A DNA stretch of 64,000 nucleotides from Halogeometricum sp. S1BR25-6 (GTDB lineage Archaea > Halobacteriota > Halobacteria > Halobacteriales > Haloferacaceae): positions 1,426,001 through 1,490,000 of the forward strand of contig NZ_JAMQOP010000001.1 of NCBI RefSeq assembly GCF_031624495.1, in the 5' to 3' direction. Made by a program: the position numbers and the translations under genes. Positions 1 through 8,897 of the stretch are shown here, piece after piece (positions within the stretch are counted from its first letter, which is position 1; each line of letters starts with the position of its first letter). Under the pieces are notes generated by a model, which saw only the letters and a list, made by a program, of their open reading frames with translations, was not told the DNA's origin and did not search any database.

Positions 1-705
1 GACCGCGCCCGCCGCCCCGGCGCAGACCCCGATGACGAGCGACAACAGCCCCGGGGAGATACGCTGTGCGATCTGTGCGGTCGTCGAAGGGCGCAGCGAA
101 GGCGGGAGCAGGACGCCGGTCCTGAGGGCGTAGCCGAAGGCGATGGACCCCAGTATCGCCATCCCCAGCCCGAGCAACTGCGTTCTGAACCCCTTGATTA
201 TCATGTCCCGATCCGCGAGGACGGTGCCGAGGCTCGCGGTCAGCGCCGACCCCACCAGCGGCGCGATGACCATGGACCCGACGACCAGCGCCGGCGCGTC
301 GAGGAGCAGACCCGCCGTCGCGACGATGGCGCTCAGACACGTCAGCAGGTAGTACGTGAAGGCGTCCGGCAGGAGACCGAGCACCTGCGAGCGGAGTTCC
401 TCGACGGCGATGCTGCTGTCCTCCTCCTCGCCGACCACGAACCGGTCTTCGACCTCCCCCATGTTCTCCGAGAGCGCCGAGGTGGCTTCCGCGGCGACGG
501 TGTACGCGTGTTCGTCGTGTCCCGCCTCGTCGAACCGCGCGAGGACGACTTCGAGCGCCTGTTCGGGTACCGGAAACTCGACGACGAGTAGGTCCCCGCG
601 ACCGCTGGACTCTTCGTAGATAACGTAGTCGATGTTCTCGTCTTCGAGCACGGCCACGACGTTCTCGCGGTCGTCCTCGTGGATGAGAGTCCGAATTAAC
701 CTCAC
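1..705 (-). CDS. DUF389 (TIGR00341-type) membrane protein, C-terminus cut by window edge
   Basis: The first 235 residues are visible, and the frame runs off the window edge with no stop. The start is a GTG at 705, giving MRLIRTLIHEDD. Residues 1 to about 80 look like a soluble alpha/beta domain. From about residue 115 hydrophobic helices begin, including the small-residue stretch VGSMVIAPLVGSAL, which is typical of DUF389 proteins. The family is widespread in archaea and bacteria and its function is unknown; an inner-membrane location follows from the helices. The gene stands alone on its strand here and is divergent from the zinc-finger gene at 894. I am fairly sure of the family. The start could shift a few codons. 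Confidence 0.8.
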   Translation of the reverse strand, partial: MRLIRTLIHEDDRENVVAVLEDENIDYVIYEESSGRGDLLVVEFPVPEQALEVVLARFDEAGHDEHAYTVAAEATSALSENMGEVEDRFVVGEEEDSSIAVEELRSQVLGLLPDAFTYYLLTCLSAIVATAGLLLDAPALVVGSMVIAPLVGSALTASLGTVLADRDMIIKGFRTQLLGLGMAILGSIAFGYALRTGVLLPPSLRPSTTAQIAQRISPGLLSLVIGVCAGAAGAV

Positions 706-893
706 TCCGTAAAACTTCGAGCGAGGCACGGATAAGGCGTCTTGCCGCCGAAATGACGGGTTCGAGCGCTAACACGCCCGCCACCCTCGAAAAGACGCAA
801 ACGTTGCTTTTATTCCGAAACGAGTACCAGATATTCACCCCAGATACGCGATGAGAGACATGATTTAACTTGTATGACGGCATAAGTCCCTCT

Positions 894-1091
894 ATGTCGC
901 AATCACGGACGCCATCCGAGATAGCGTACACGTGGGAGGACCCGAATCGCTGTCCATTCTGTCGGACTGAACTCGAAAACCCCGGCGCCGGTTTCCTCGC
1001 CCACTTAGAAGAGAGCCCGGTCTGCGAACGCGGGTTCGAGACGTGGCGGACCAGCGTCGCCGACGACATGCGCGGCGAGTGGTCCGGATAG
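894..1091 (+). CDS. Small zinc-finger protein (DUF7501-like), 65 aa
   Basis: A 65-residue protein begins MSQSRTPSEIAYTWEDPN. It has a CPFC knuckle near residue 21, followed by His about 23 residues later and a further Cys, a plausible single zinc site. The ATG at 894 is preferred over an upstream in-frame ATG at 870 because a TATA-like stretch (TTTAACT, about 864-870) lies 27 bases before it, as in leaderless haloarchaeal genes. Haloarchaea carry many such one-finger proteins; roles are mostly unknown, with nucleic-acid or protein binding suspected. No operon partner is seen, since the next gene is convergent. Confidence 0.7.
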   Translation: MSQSRTPSEIAYTWEDPNRCPFCRTELENPGAGFLAHLEESPVCERGFETWRTSVADDMRGEWSG

Positions 1092-1140
1092 GGGGGGCGG
1101 GCGAAGACGGAGACGGAGACGAAGAGGAACGCGGCGCCGT

Positions 1141-2001
1141 TCAACCGACCCAGACGTCGGCGAAGGCGTCGAAGAAGTCGTCGCCGGTGTTCACGAGGAC
1201 GTGGTCCGCGCGGAGCGTCTCGGCCCGGTCGGCGACGGTGTCGACGTGCGCTTCGAGGCGGCGGCGGTACTGCTGGGCCAGGGACCCGCCGAAGTACGAC
1301 CGCCGGGACTCCTCGGATTCGGGGTCCTCGAAGATGGTGTCGCCCGAGACGCTCGGGTCGAGTTCGTCGGGCGCGAGCGTCTGGAGCAACAGCACGTCGT
1401 TGTCCCCGAGTGCGGCCACGGCGGCCTCCACCTCCTCGGGGTCGACGAGGAAGTCGCTGACGACGACGACGAGCGACCGCGAGCGGATACTGCTCTCGTA
1501 CTCCTCCAACGAGGCGACCAGGTCGGCCTCGTCGCGCAGTTCCGTCTCGTTCAGCAGGTCGACGACGCGGAGCAGGTCGCCGCGACTCGACCGTCCGGTG
1601 TCGAGGCGGAGCGGTCGGTCGCGGAACGTCGAGAACTGGAAGTCGTTGTTCTCCTCGACGGTGAGGTAGGCGAACCCGAGGCCGAGTTTCGCGCCGAACT
1701 CGAACTTGTGGGCGTCGCCCTCGCCGTAGTCCATCGACGCCGAGGTGTCGACGAGGACGTGGACGGTGAGATTCCGCTCCTCTTCGAACTGCTTGACGTA
1801 GTACTCCTCGGTGCGGGCGTACACCCGCCAGTCGATGAGTCGGGTGTCGTCGCCGGGGGCGTACCGCCGGTAGTCGCTGAACGTCAGTCCCTCGCCGACG
1901 CTCGGGGACTCCTGGTCGCCCTGCTGGAGGTCCTCGGAGACGCGCTTCAGCGAGGCGTCGAACCGCGCGAGTTCGGCGAAAAAGCCCGGGTCGATGGTCA
2001 T
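1141..2001 (-). CDS. DUF58 domain protein
   Basis: A 286-residue soluble protein. It carries the DUF58 hallmark YAPGDDTRLIDWRVYAR (residues about 47-63), then a VWA-like fold with an intact MIDAS motif DTSASM at residues 85-90. DUF58 proteins are regularly encoded next to MoxR ATPases, and together they are thought to act as a metal-dependent chaperone-like assembly or maturation unit. It is the last gene of the minus-strand operon that starts at 8757. Its ATG lies 4 bases after the stop of the MoxR gene, so the two are surely co-translated. Length is normal for the family. Confidence 0.9.
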   Translation of the reverse strand: MTIDPGFFAELARFDASLKRVSEDLQQGDQESPSVGEGLTFSDYRRYAPGDDTRLIDWRVYARTEEYYVKQFEEERNLTVHVLVDTSASMDYGEGDAHKFEFGAKLGLGFAYLTVEENNDFQFSTFRDRPLRLDTGRSSRGDLLRVVDLLNETELRDEADLVASLEEYESSIRSRSLVVVVSDFLVDPEEVEAAVAALGDNDVLLLQTLAPDELDPSVSGDTIFEDPESEESRRSYFGGSLAQQYRRRLEAHVDTVADRAETLRADHVLVNTGDDFFDAFADVWVG

Positions 2002-2005
2002 CGGA

Positions 2006-2950
2006 CTACACCTCGGTGACGAGTCGCTTCACCACGTCGTCCGGCGTCGTCCCCTCGCGTTCGGCGCGGAAATCGAGCAGCACGCGGTGTCGGAGGATGG
2101 GCGGGGCCATGTCCGCGACGTCCTCCCAACTCACGTGCGACCGGCCGGCGAGGAACGCGCGCGCCTTCGCCGCGAGGACGAGACCCATGCTCGCGCGGGG
2201 ACTCGCGCCGTACTCTATCATCTCCTCCTCGCGCGTCGAACGGACGAGTCTGACCGTGCGCTGTCGGATGTCGTTGGCGATGGGCATCTCGCGGACGAAC
2301 CGCTGGGCCCCCTGCAACTGCTCGCGCGAGAGGACGCGTTCGACCGTCGGGTCGGGGGCGCCGCCCGTGTAGCGGGTGACGATGTCGTTCTCCTCGGCCT
2401 CGGAGGGGTAGTCGACGAGTATCTTCATCAGGAAGCGGTCGGTCTGCGCCTCCGGCAGCGGATAGGTGCCCCCCTGGTCGATGGGGTTCTGCGTCGCGAG
2501 GATGAAGAACGGTCGGGGGAGGTCGTACGTCTCGCCCGCCGCCGTCACCTGCCGTTCCTGCATCGCCTCCAACAACGCCGCCTGCGTCTTCGGCGTCGCG
2601 CGGTTTATCTCGTCGGCGAGGACGATGTTGGCGAACACCGGTCCCTTCTCGAAGACGAACTCCCGCCCCTGCGCGGATTCGCGGATGATTTCGGTGCCCG
2701 TGATGTCCGAGGGCATCAGGTCCGGCGTGTTCTGGATGCGCGAGAAGGAGAGGTCCGTCACCTCCGCGACGGTGCGGACGAGCGTCGTCTTCCCGAGGCC
2801 GGGGTTCGACTCTAGGAGGGCGTTGCCGTCGCAGAGGATGCAGACGAGCAGTCGCTCGACCACGTCGGCCTGGCCGACGATTCGCTTGCCTATCTCGCTA
2901 CGGACGCGGGTCAGTCGCTCCTGTACTCGGTCGATGTCGTCTACTGGCAT
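2006..2950 (-). CDS. MoxR-family AAA+ ATPase
   Basis: A 314-residue AAA+ ATPase of the MoxR/AAA_3 type. Walker A is GLGKTT (residues 51-56) and Walker B with the adjacent sensor is DEINRATPKTQ (113-123). The characteristic MoxR stretch ATQNPIDQGGTYPLPEAQ follows, and a helical lid domain forms the C-terminus. MoxR ATPases are predicted to remodel or activate protein partners carrying VWA domains. Here the upstream genes encode two VWA membrane proteins and the downstream gene a DUF58 protein, an arrangement that supports one complex. Starts at ATG 2950, 26 bases after the stop of the preceding membrane-protein gene. Confidence 0.95.
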   Translation of the reverse strand: MPVDDIDRVQERLTRVRSEIGKRIVGQADVVERLLVCILCDGNALLESNPGLGKTTLVRTVAEVTDLSFSRIQNTPDLMPSDITGTEIIRESAQGREFVFEKGPVFANIVLADEINRATPKTQAALLEAMQERQVTAAGETYDLPRPFFILATQNPIDQGGTYPLPEAQTDRFLMKILVDYPSEAEENDIVTRYTGGAPDPTVERVLSREQLQGAQRFVREMPIANDIRQRTVRLVRSTREEEMIEYGASPRASMGLVLAAKARAFLAGRSHVSWEDVADMAPPILRHRVLLDFRAEREGTTPDDVVKRLVTEV

Positions 2951-2976
2951 TGTCGTGCTGGCATGGATTCCTCAGA

Positions 2977-4008
2977 TCAGCTATCGTCGTCGTCCGCTTC
3001 GTCGCTGTCGCGTATCCGCAGGTTGTACTCCCGGATGAGTTCGGCGTCCTCGATGTTCTCCGAGGGGGCGTAGCCCGCGTCCTGCCCCTCGACGGCGGCG
3101 TCGGCGAACCCGCCGTCGTCGTACGAGGAGGGCGGCGACACCGACCCGCCCTCGCCCTCCCCCTCGTCGGAGCCTTGAACGGAGGCGTTGATGCTCTCGT
3201 CGCCCGCCGAGACGTTCTCGGCGTCGCCGAGTATCTCGTCGCCGTCCTGCAGTTCGTCCTCGGCCTCGGTCCGCGGCGGCCGTTCGCCGGGCACCTCGTC
3301 GTCCTCGTCGTCGCCGAAGTCGCTCAGGTCGAGGTCGACCACGGCGACTTGGATGCTGGCGAGGCTGACGAGGACGATGAGGAGCGTCGTCACGACGACG
3401 CGGCGCGTCCCCACGAGTTCGAAGCTGGACGTCCCGCGCAGGTCGACGAGGACGCGCTCGTAGAGTCGGCGCGCCATCTCGGTGTTCGCGCCGTCCTCGA
3501 CGCTGTCGCGGGCGGTTCGGAGCGCCTCGGCGACGCTCGGGTTGCCCGCCTCGAACTGCTCGACCAGCGGTCGCCGCGTCCGGAGCAGGTACTCGCCGAC
3601 GAACGCGACGCCGCCGAGGAGGAGGCCGACGACCGAGGCGGTGTGAATCGTGTTCGGAACGACCCCGCCCGCGCCCGCGAGGAACCCCGGAAGGCCGACG
3701 GCGTCGCCGAGGGCGGCCGGGCGGAACAGTCGGAGGAGAACGTTCGTCACGAGAGCGACGAGGCCGGCGTCGAGGAGAGCGTGGAGGAACGCGACCTTCC
3801 GCGCCTCCTCGCGGACCTCGGAGAGCGCCGCGCGCATTCGCGAGGCGGTGTCGTCCCCGGCGGCCGGTCCGCCGACGTCGGCGTCATCGCCCTCGTGGCC
3901 GCCGTCGCCGCTCGACTCGGTCGCGTCGAGACCCGGTCCGAACCCCGAGTCGGCGTCGAACTCGCGGCCGTCACTGGGGTCTCGGTCGCGGTTGTCGTCG
4001 CCGCTCAT
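2977..4008 (-). CDS. Haloarchaeal membrane protein of the MoxR/VWA operon
   Basis: 343 residues. The first ~55 are a strongly acidic, disordered tail. Hydrophobic segments follow at about residues 75-95, 105-140 and 205-225, and the last ~115 residues are again acidic and low in complexity. The start at ATG 4008 overlaps the stop of the preceding gene (TGATG), which is a good sign of translational coupling; an earlier in-frame start would lie inside that gene. I do not recognise a domain with a known function (a DUF7502-type haloarchaeal family is possible from memory). Its constant company of MoxR, DUF58 and VWA genes suggests it anchors or scaffolds that complex in the membrane. Confidence 0.75.
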   Translation of the reverse strand: MSGDDNRDRDPSDGREFDADSGFGPGLDATESSGDGGHEGDDADVGGPAAGDDTASRMRAALSEVREEARKVAFLHALLDAGLVALVTNVLLRLFRPAALGDAVGLPGFLAGAGGVVPNTIHTASVVGLLLGGVAFVGEYLLRTRRPLVEQFEAGNPSVAEALRTARDSVEDGANTEMARRLYERVLVDLRGTSSFELVGTRRVVVTTLLIVLVSLASIQVAVVDLDLSDFGDDEDDEVPGERPPRTEAEDELQDGDEILGDAENVSAGDESINASVQGSDEGEGEGGSVSPPSSYDDGGFADAAVEGQDAGYAPSENIEDAELIREYNLRIRDSDEADDDDS

Positions 4009-4610
4009 CAGGGACACTCCGCCGGTCTGTCGTCCGCGCTCGTGTTCCACTGGTCGCAGACCGCTTCGAGGTCGTCCTCGAACTCGTTGCGCTCGGCCCG
4101 CAGGTCGTCGGCCTCCTCCTGCAGTTGCTCGTTCCGAGCTTCGAGGTCCTCCACCTCGTCGGTCAGTTCGCGGTTCTCCACTTCGAGCGCGTTCGTCTGC
4201 TCTTCGAGGTCGTCTATCTCCGCCTGCGCCTCTTCGAGGTTGCCGCGGACGATTCCGAGCTGTTCGGTCCGCTCTTCGAGCGAGGACTCCGTGTCCGCCA
4301 GCTTCCGTTGGGTCTGATTCAGGAGCCGTTCGGTCCGCTGGAGTTCCGTAGAGACCTGCCCCACGTCGCCCTCGGAGCGCTCGACGCTCTGGTTCAGGTC
4401 GGCGACGCGCTCCCGTAGCGACCGGAGCTCCTCGCGCGTCTCAGTCAGCTCCTGCCGGAGCTCCTGGTTCCGCTCTCTCAGCTGTTCGTTCTGCGCCTCC
4501 AAATCGCCCGCCGACGACTGATAGACGACCGTCGCGCCCACCGTTCCGGTGAGGAGGAGGGCGACGACGGCGACGAGGGCGAGGTTGATGGGGCGGCCGA
4601 TGAAGCTCAT
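4008..4610 (-). CDS. Membrane-anchored coiled-coil protein
   Basis: A 200-residue protein with one N-terminal membrane segment (residues about 9-30, NLALVAVVALLLTG) followed by almost continuous heptad repeats rich in Glu, Leu, Gln and Arg from residue 35 to about 180. A short tail holds two cysteines near the end. The topology suggests a helical rod projecting from the membrane, probably outside the cell. Both ends overlap neighbouring genes by a few bases (ATGA with the VWA gene upstream, TGATG with the gene downstream), so it is a fixed member of the operon. No enzymatic motif is seen; a structural or spacer role in the VWA/MoxR assembly is inference. Confidence 0.8.
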   Translation of the reverse strand: MSFIGRPINLALVAVVALLLTGTVGATVVYQSSAGDLEAQNEQLRERNQELRQELTETREELRSLRERVADLNQSVERSEGDVGQVSTELQRTERLLNQTQRKLADTESSLEERTEQLGIVRGNLEEAQAEIDDLEEQTNALEVENRELTDEVEDLEARNEQLQEEADDLRAERNEFEDDLEAVCDQWNTSADDRPAECP

Positions 4611-6961
4611 GTCAGACCTCCTTCACCCGCGCTACTGCTCCGACGGACTTGAACCCGCCGATAGATGACGTCGAGGCTGAACAGCGCCAACGCGAGCGCC
4701 ATCGCCAGCCACGTCCAGTCGGTGCGGACCGAGCGCACCCGCCGGGACTCCTCGCGCGTGAACTCGGCTATCTCGGCGGCCTGCGTCGCGGAGAACTCCC
4801 GGCCGCCGGTCGCCTCCACCAGCGTCTCCAGCGCCGGGTCGGGGCCGAAGGCGGCGTACTCCTCCCGGTAGTTCGCCGCGTAGGCTGCGTCGAGCACCTC
4901 GTGGTAGCCCGCCTCGTCGGGCGTCGCCGTCGCGCGGTACGTCTCCTCGCCCACCTGCCGGAACGAGACGTCCGCGGCGGCCGGTCGCTCGCCTCCGCGA
5001 TATGTCACCGTTGTCGGCGACCCGACGCGCGTGTCCGCGATACCGACGACACCCGTCTCCTTCCGTTCGGGGTCGCCGATGACGTAGTTCGTCGACTTCG
5101 TCAACAGCAGCGAGTCGGGCCGGGAGAGCAGACCGTCGAGGCTGCCGTCGGCGGCGTACGTGGTGATGGTGCCCACGCGGCCCAGTCCGTAGCGCCACGT
5201 GGCGACGGCGGGCGTCCCGTCGTCGCTGGCGACGAGGAAGTTCGCCCCCCGCCGGATGGAGACGTCGTTCGTCGACCCCGGGTTCGCGGTCAGTTCGACG
5301 CCCGAGGTGACGAAGTTGTTCGGGTCAACGATGACCAGTCCCTCGCCCTCGTAGGACTGCGCGCCGCCGAACAGGATGTTGAGCCGGTTCGTCTGCGTCG
5401 CGCGGAAGTAGCTGCCGCCGGAGGCCTGCGCGATGGAGCGGAGGGTGTTCTCGTTGACGCGCTGGCCGGCGCCGATGGTGATGACGCGCTGGCCCTCGGC
5501 GCGGAGCTGACTCGCGTAGCTGACGGCCGCGTCGGGTCTGTCCTGCCCGTCGCTGATGAGGATTATCGTTCCGGGGTCGTCGCCGAGCATCTCGCCCGCG
5601 CCGCGCAGTCCGACCGCGATGTCCGTCGCCCCTCCGGCCTGCAGGCGGCGGACCCGGTCGGAGAGTTCCTCGCGGTTCGGTCCGAGCGGTTGGAGGTCGG
5701 CGACGCTGTAGGCGCGGTAGTTGAACCCGACGATGCCCACGTCGTTCTGGTCGCCGAGTTGTTCGAGCGCCGACAGCGCCACGGCCTTCTGCACGCGCAT
5801 GCCGCTGTCCGCGCTCCCGGAGACGTCGACGGCGAGGACGAGGTTCGTCGACTGGCCCGCCCCCTCGCCGGTGGTGACCGGCAGCATCGACGCCAGCGAG
5901 GAACCCTCGTAGCCGCCGTTCTCGAAGGAGTTCGGCCCGCCGACGGTGAGCAGCCCGTTGCCGTCGATGACGAACTCTTGGAGCGCATCGACGTCGCCCA
6001 CCTGCGAGGCGGGCATGTCCTGCATCACGACGGCGTAGTACGGCGAGAGGTCGGAGGGCACCTCCCGAGCCGTCTTGACGTCGTACACCTGTTCGAGGTA
6101 ATCCTCGAACGGGTAGGAGCGCTGCGAGACGTAGAGTATCTGCGGCCGCTCGACGGCTCGGACCGTCTTGTAGAACACGTCGTTCTCCTCGAACTCGTCG
6201 TCGCTCTCGACGCGCGCGGTGACGCGGTGGGTCCCCGTCTCCTCGAACGTGTAGGAGAACTCGCGGGCGTCGGAGGCGTTTGCCACCGTCTCCTCCAGCA
6301 CCCGTTCGCCGTCGACTTCGACGGTCACCGTCGCCGGCGAGTCCACCTCGACGCCGCCGACGCTGACGAGGAAGGCGCTCTCGACGCCGACGCTGGTCTT
6401 CGAGGGACCGTTGAGCGTGACGTACCGCTCCGTTTCGGCCGGTTCGGGCGAGACGACGGAGACGCTGGCGTTCAACGAGCGGGCGAGTTCGCTCGTCTCC
6501 TGTAGCGACCGACCCTCCGTCACCCGGCCGTCGGAGACGACGACGACGCTCCCGTTCTCTTCGAGGTTCGCCGCGATTCCTTCGCCGACGGGCGAGGAGT
6601 CGTCGTTGGCGATGGTCGTCGTCGTCACCGGCAGTCCGGTGTCCTCGATGGCCGTCGCCAACTGGTCGGCCCGTTGCGGCGAGACGTTCGTGCTGTCCGA
6701 GCGGTCCACGAGGAGGTTCACGCGCGGGTCGCCGAGCGTCTCCGTCGACTGGACCGTATACGGTCCCGCCGCGCCGAGGACGACGAGGACGACGGTGAGG
6801 ACGCGGGCGGCGAAGAACAGCCGTCGACTCCGCTCGGAGGCGGTGCCGCGGGCGTTGAACCAGATGAGCGCCCAGAGGACGGCGACGGCGCCGACACCGG
6901 CGAGGAGGAACCGGGGCCGTTCGAGTCCGAGCGTCAGGCCCCCCAGTTCGACGCCGATCAT
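4607..6961 (-). CDS. Large VWA-domain membrane protein
   Basis: 784 residues. Two N-terminal membrane helices (about 18-36 and 48-66) are followed by a beta-rich domain. A glutamine-amidotransferase-like segment lies near 270-370 (VDALQEFVIDGNGLLTVGG). A VWA domain follows with MIDAS DVSGS and the later acidic loop ISDGQD, and there is one C-terminal helix before a short basic tail. This is the layout of aerotolerance-type (Bat/CglB-like) VWA proteins that pair with MoxR and DUF58. The start is taken at ATG 6961, which overlaps the stop of the upstream gene by ATGA; an upstream in-frame ATG at 7033 would overlap that gene by 73 bases. Confidence 0.88.
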   Translation of the reverse strand: MIGVELGGLTLGLERPRFLLAGVGAVAVLWALIWFNARGTASERSRRLFFAARVLTVVLVVLGAAGPYTVQSTETLGDPRVNLLVDRSDSTNVSPQRADQLATAIEDTGLPVTTTTIANDDSSPVGEGIAANLEENGSVVVVSDGRVTEGRSLQETSELARSLNASVSVVSPEPAETERYVTLNGPSKTSVGVESAFLVSVGGVEVDSPATVTVEVDGERVLEETVANASDAREFSYTFEETGTHRVTARVESDDEFEENDVFYKTVRAVERPQILYVSQRSYPFEDYLEQVYDVKTAREVPSDLSPYYAVVMQDMPASQVGDVDALQEFVIDGNGLLTVGGPNSFENGGYEGSSLASMLPVTTGEGAGQSTNLVLAVDVSGSADSGMRVQKAVALSALEQLGDQNDVGIVGFNYRAYSVADLQPLGPNREELSDRVRRLQAGGATDIAVGLRGAGEMLGDDPGTIILISDGQDRPDAAVSYASQLRAEGQRVITIGAGQRVNENTLRSIAQASGGSYFRATQTNRLNILFGGAQSYEGEGLVIVDPNNFVTSGVELTANPGSTNDVSIRRGANFLVASDDGTPAVATWRYGLGRVGTITTYAADGSLDGLLSRPDSLLLTKSTNYVIGDPERKETGVVGIADTRVGSPTTVTYRGGERPAAADVSFRQVGEETYRATATPDEAGYHEVLDAAYAANYREEYAAFGPDPALETLVEATGGREFSATQAAEIAEFTREESRRVRSVRTDWTWLAMALALALFSLDVIYRRVQVRRSSSAGEGGLT

Positions 6962-8757
6962 CAGAGGTCCCCCCGTCGCCGCAGGTAGGCGACTTCGAGG
7001 ACGACGCCCCCCAAGACGGCGAGGGCGACCCACTCGGTCAGCGGGTCGGGGACGGTTCGCTCCTCCTCGCGCACCGGCACGCTGCCGTTGCCCGCCGCAT
7101 CGAGGTCACTCGCGGCAACCGAGGACTCCGACTCGCTCAGGAGCGACGCGCTGTAGCGGGTCCCGCCCGCCTCGTAGAAGCCCGCCTCGTCGAGGGGGAC
7201 GGAGGCGCCGGTGACGGTCCCCGACGGCGTCTCGACGGTCGTCTCGTTGCCGAACGAGAGCCGTCCGCCCGTCTCGGCGTTCAGTTCGGTCAGCGGCGGC
7301 CGCCCGGCGAGTTCGTATATCGCGCGCTTCCAGAACACGGGGTACTGGTAGTCGTACTTGAACGCCGACTCCGCCTCGATGTAGCCGTAGTAGAGAATGC
7401 GGCCGTTTCCGCGCTGGGCGGTGGCGATGAGCGGCGACCCGTCGGCCGTCGACACCAGCGCGCGCCCCTCGCGGAGGCTCCCCGTCAGGTACACCTCCGG
7501 CGGCGGGAAGTCGATGTCGCGCGTCAGTTCGGCCTCGGCGGGCGTTCGCAGCGTCGGGTTCGTCCCCGTCCCGTTCGGTTCGAGGAGGAGCAGGTCGCCG
7601 TAACTGTCCGGCATCGGCTCCTGCGCCTGTATCGCGACGCCGCCGCCGCGTTCGAGCGTCTCGCGGCCCTCTTCGATGTTCGTCTGGAGCAGTCGACCGC
7701 CGTCCACGTTCGAGTAGACGATGGCGTCGTACTCCTCCGTTACCGAGGTGGGCGGTTCCTTCACCGTCACCTCGACGCTGTCGACGACCGACAGCGCCGT
7801 CGTGAGATAGCGGTTCTCGTCGTTCGTCAGGACGAGCACGTCGACGACGGCGTCGGAGGGGGCGGCGACGTACGAAGCGTCGTCGGCGGCGAAGTCGTCG
7901 CCCGGCGAGAGCCGTGCGGTGCCGCCGCCGGCGGGAATCCCGAGCGTCACCGTGCGGACGTCGCCCGGCCCGAGCGACAGCGACTTCCGCTCCCCGCCGA
8001 GCGAGACCGACCGCGTGACCGACGCCTCGCCGTAGTTCTTCAGCGACAGCGTCACCTCGTCGCCGGAGAACGACCGCTCGACGATGCCGACGTTGCTCGC
8101 GCCGCCGTCGGCGAACTGCCGGAGTTCGACCGAGAGGCCGCGGGCGCGGGCGACGCGGACGGCGTCCTCCCAGGCGCTCTCGTCGGCGAAGTCGCTCACG
8201 ACGACGATGCGGGAACCGTCGCCGGCGATGGACGCCGCCGTCGAGATGGCCGAGCGGAGGTCGCCCGGAGCGGTCGTGGCCGAGAGTTCCGACAGGACCG
8301 ACCGCGCCTCGTCGGGGGCGCCGCCCCGGAGGGCGACGGTCGGGTCCGACCCGGCGAGGACGACGGACGTGGTGCCGGTGACGGCCTCGTCCGCGCCGCC
8401 GACGGCGCGGGCGAACCGCGTCTGGCCGCCCGACTCGACGGTCATGCTGGCGCTGGTGTCGACGACGAGCACCGTCTCCTCAACCGTCGAGGACTCCGAG
8501 ACGGGGACGTACGGCGAGGCCAGCGCCGTCGCGAACAGCAGGATGGCGAGCAGTTGTAAGAGCAACAGCGTGCTGCGCTTGAGCCGTTCGAAGAGCGGGT
8601 GGGAGGTGACGTCGCGTCGGTCTTCGGAGAGAAAGCGGTAGGTCGGCAGGCGGACGCGCCTCGGGTCCGGCCGGACGAGATACAGGATGAGTATCGGAAT
8701 CACCACTAAGAGGGCGGCGAATCCGAGTGGAGTGAGAAAGGCGTCGGAGAGGGCCAT
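6961..8757 (-). CDS. BatA-like VWA membrane protein, first gene of the operon
   Basis: 598 residues. The N-terminus is the BatA pattern: one helix (residues about 11-27), a basic loop with RPDPRRVRLPTYRFL, and a second helix (about 60-82). A VWA domain follows with MIDAS DTSASM near 97-102. After that come beta-sandwich-like and amidotransferase-like segments and a final helix near the C-terminus. The ATG at 8757 is chosen because it opens directly into the BatA helix; an earlier in-frame start at 8814 adds a non-conserved basic stretch. It leads six genes reading towards 1141 with overlaps or very short gaps. Its VWA domain is presumably extracytoplasmic and a client of the MoxR ATPase. Confidence 0.88.
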   Translation of the reverse strand: MALSDAFLTPLGFAALLVVIPILILYLVRPDPRRVRLPTYRFLSEDRRDVTSHPLFERLKRSTLLLLQLLAILLFATALASPYVPVSESSTVEETVLVVDTSASMTVESGGQTRFARAVGGADEAVTGTTSVVLAGSDPTVALRGGAPDEARSVLSELSATTAPGDLRSAISTAASIAGDGSRIVVVSDFADESAWEDAVRVARARGLSVELRQFADGGASNVGIVERSFSGDEVTLSLKNYGEASVTRSVSLGGERKSLSLGPGDVRTVTLGIPAGGGTARLSPGDDFAADDASYVAAPSDAVVDVLVLTNDENRYLTTALSVVDSVEVTVKEPPTSVTEEYDAIVYSNVDGGRLLQTNIEEGRETLERGGGVAIQAQEPMPDSYGDLLLLEPNGTGTNPTLRTPAEAELTRDIDFPPPEVYLTGSLREGRALVSTADGSPLIATAQRGNGRILYYGYIEAESAFKYDYQYPVFWKRAIYELAGRPPLTELNAETGGRLSFGNETTVETPSGTVTGASVPLDEAGFYEAGGTRYSASLLSESESSVAASDLDAAGNGSVPVREEERTVPDPLTEWVALAVLGGVVLEVAYLRRRGDL

Positions 8758-8897
8758 CGACAGAGAAGGTGTTCGCACTCCTAATGGGTCTTTTCCAATG
8801 TCACGACGGCGCACGGAACTTTCACTGACGGCGACTCGTCGCCCCCGAACCGCGCGCCGACGCCGAACTTATCGGTGGGCCGCGCCAGAGACGCGAC

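Noticed and set aside
2950-4317. Long plus-strand reading frame opposite the MoxR operon membrane genes
   Set aside because: Typical antisense opening in very GC-rich DNA: no domain, highly skewed Arg/Val/Glu composition, and the minus strand has overlapping, motif-bearing genes.
4649-6505. 618-codon plus-strand frame
   Set aside because: Mirror of the VWA gene; the protein is repetitive in Arg, Val and Asp and has no motif, while the opposite strand carries a clear MIDAS site.
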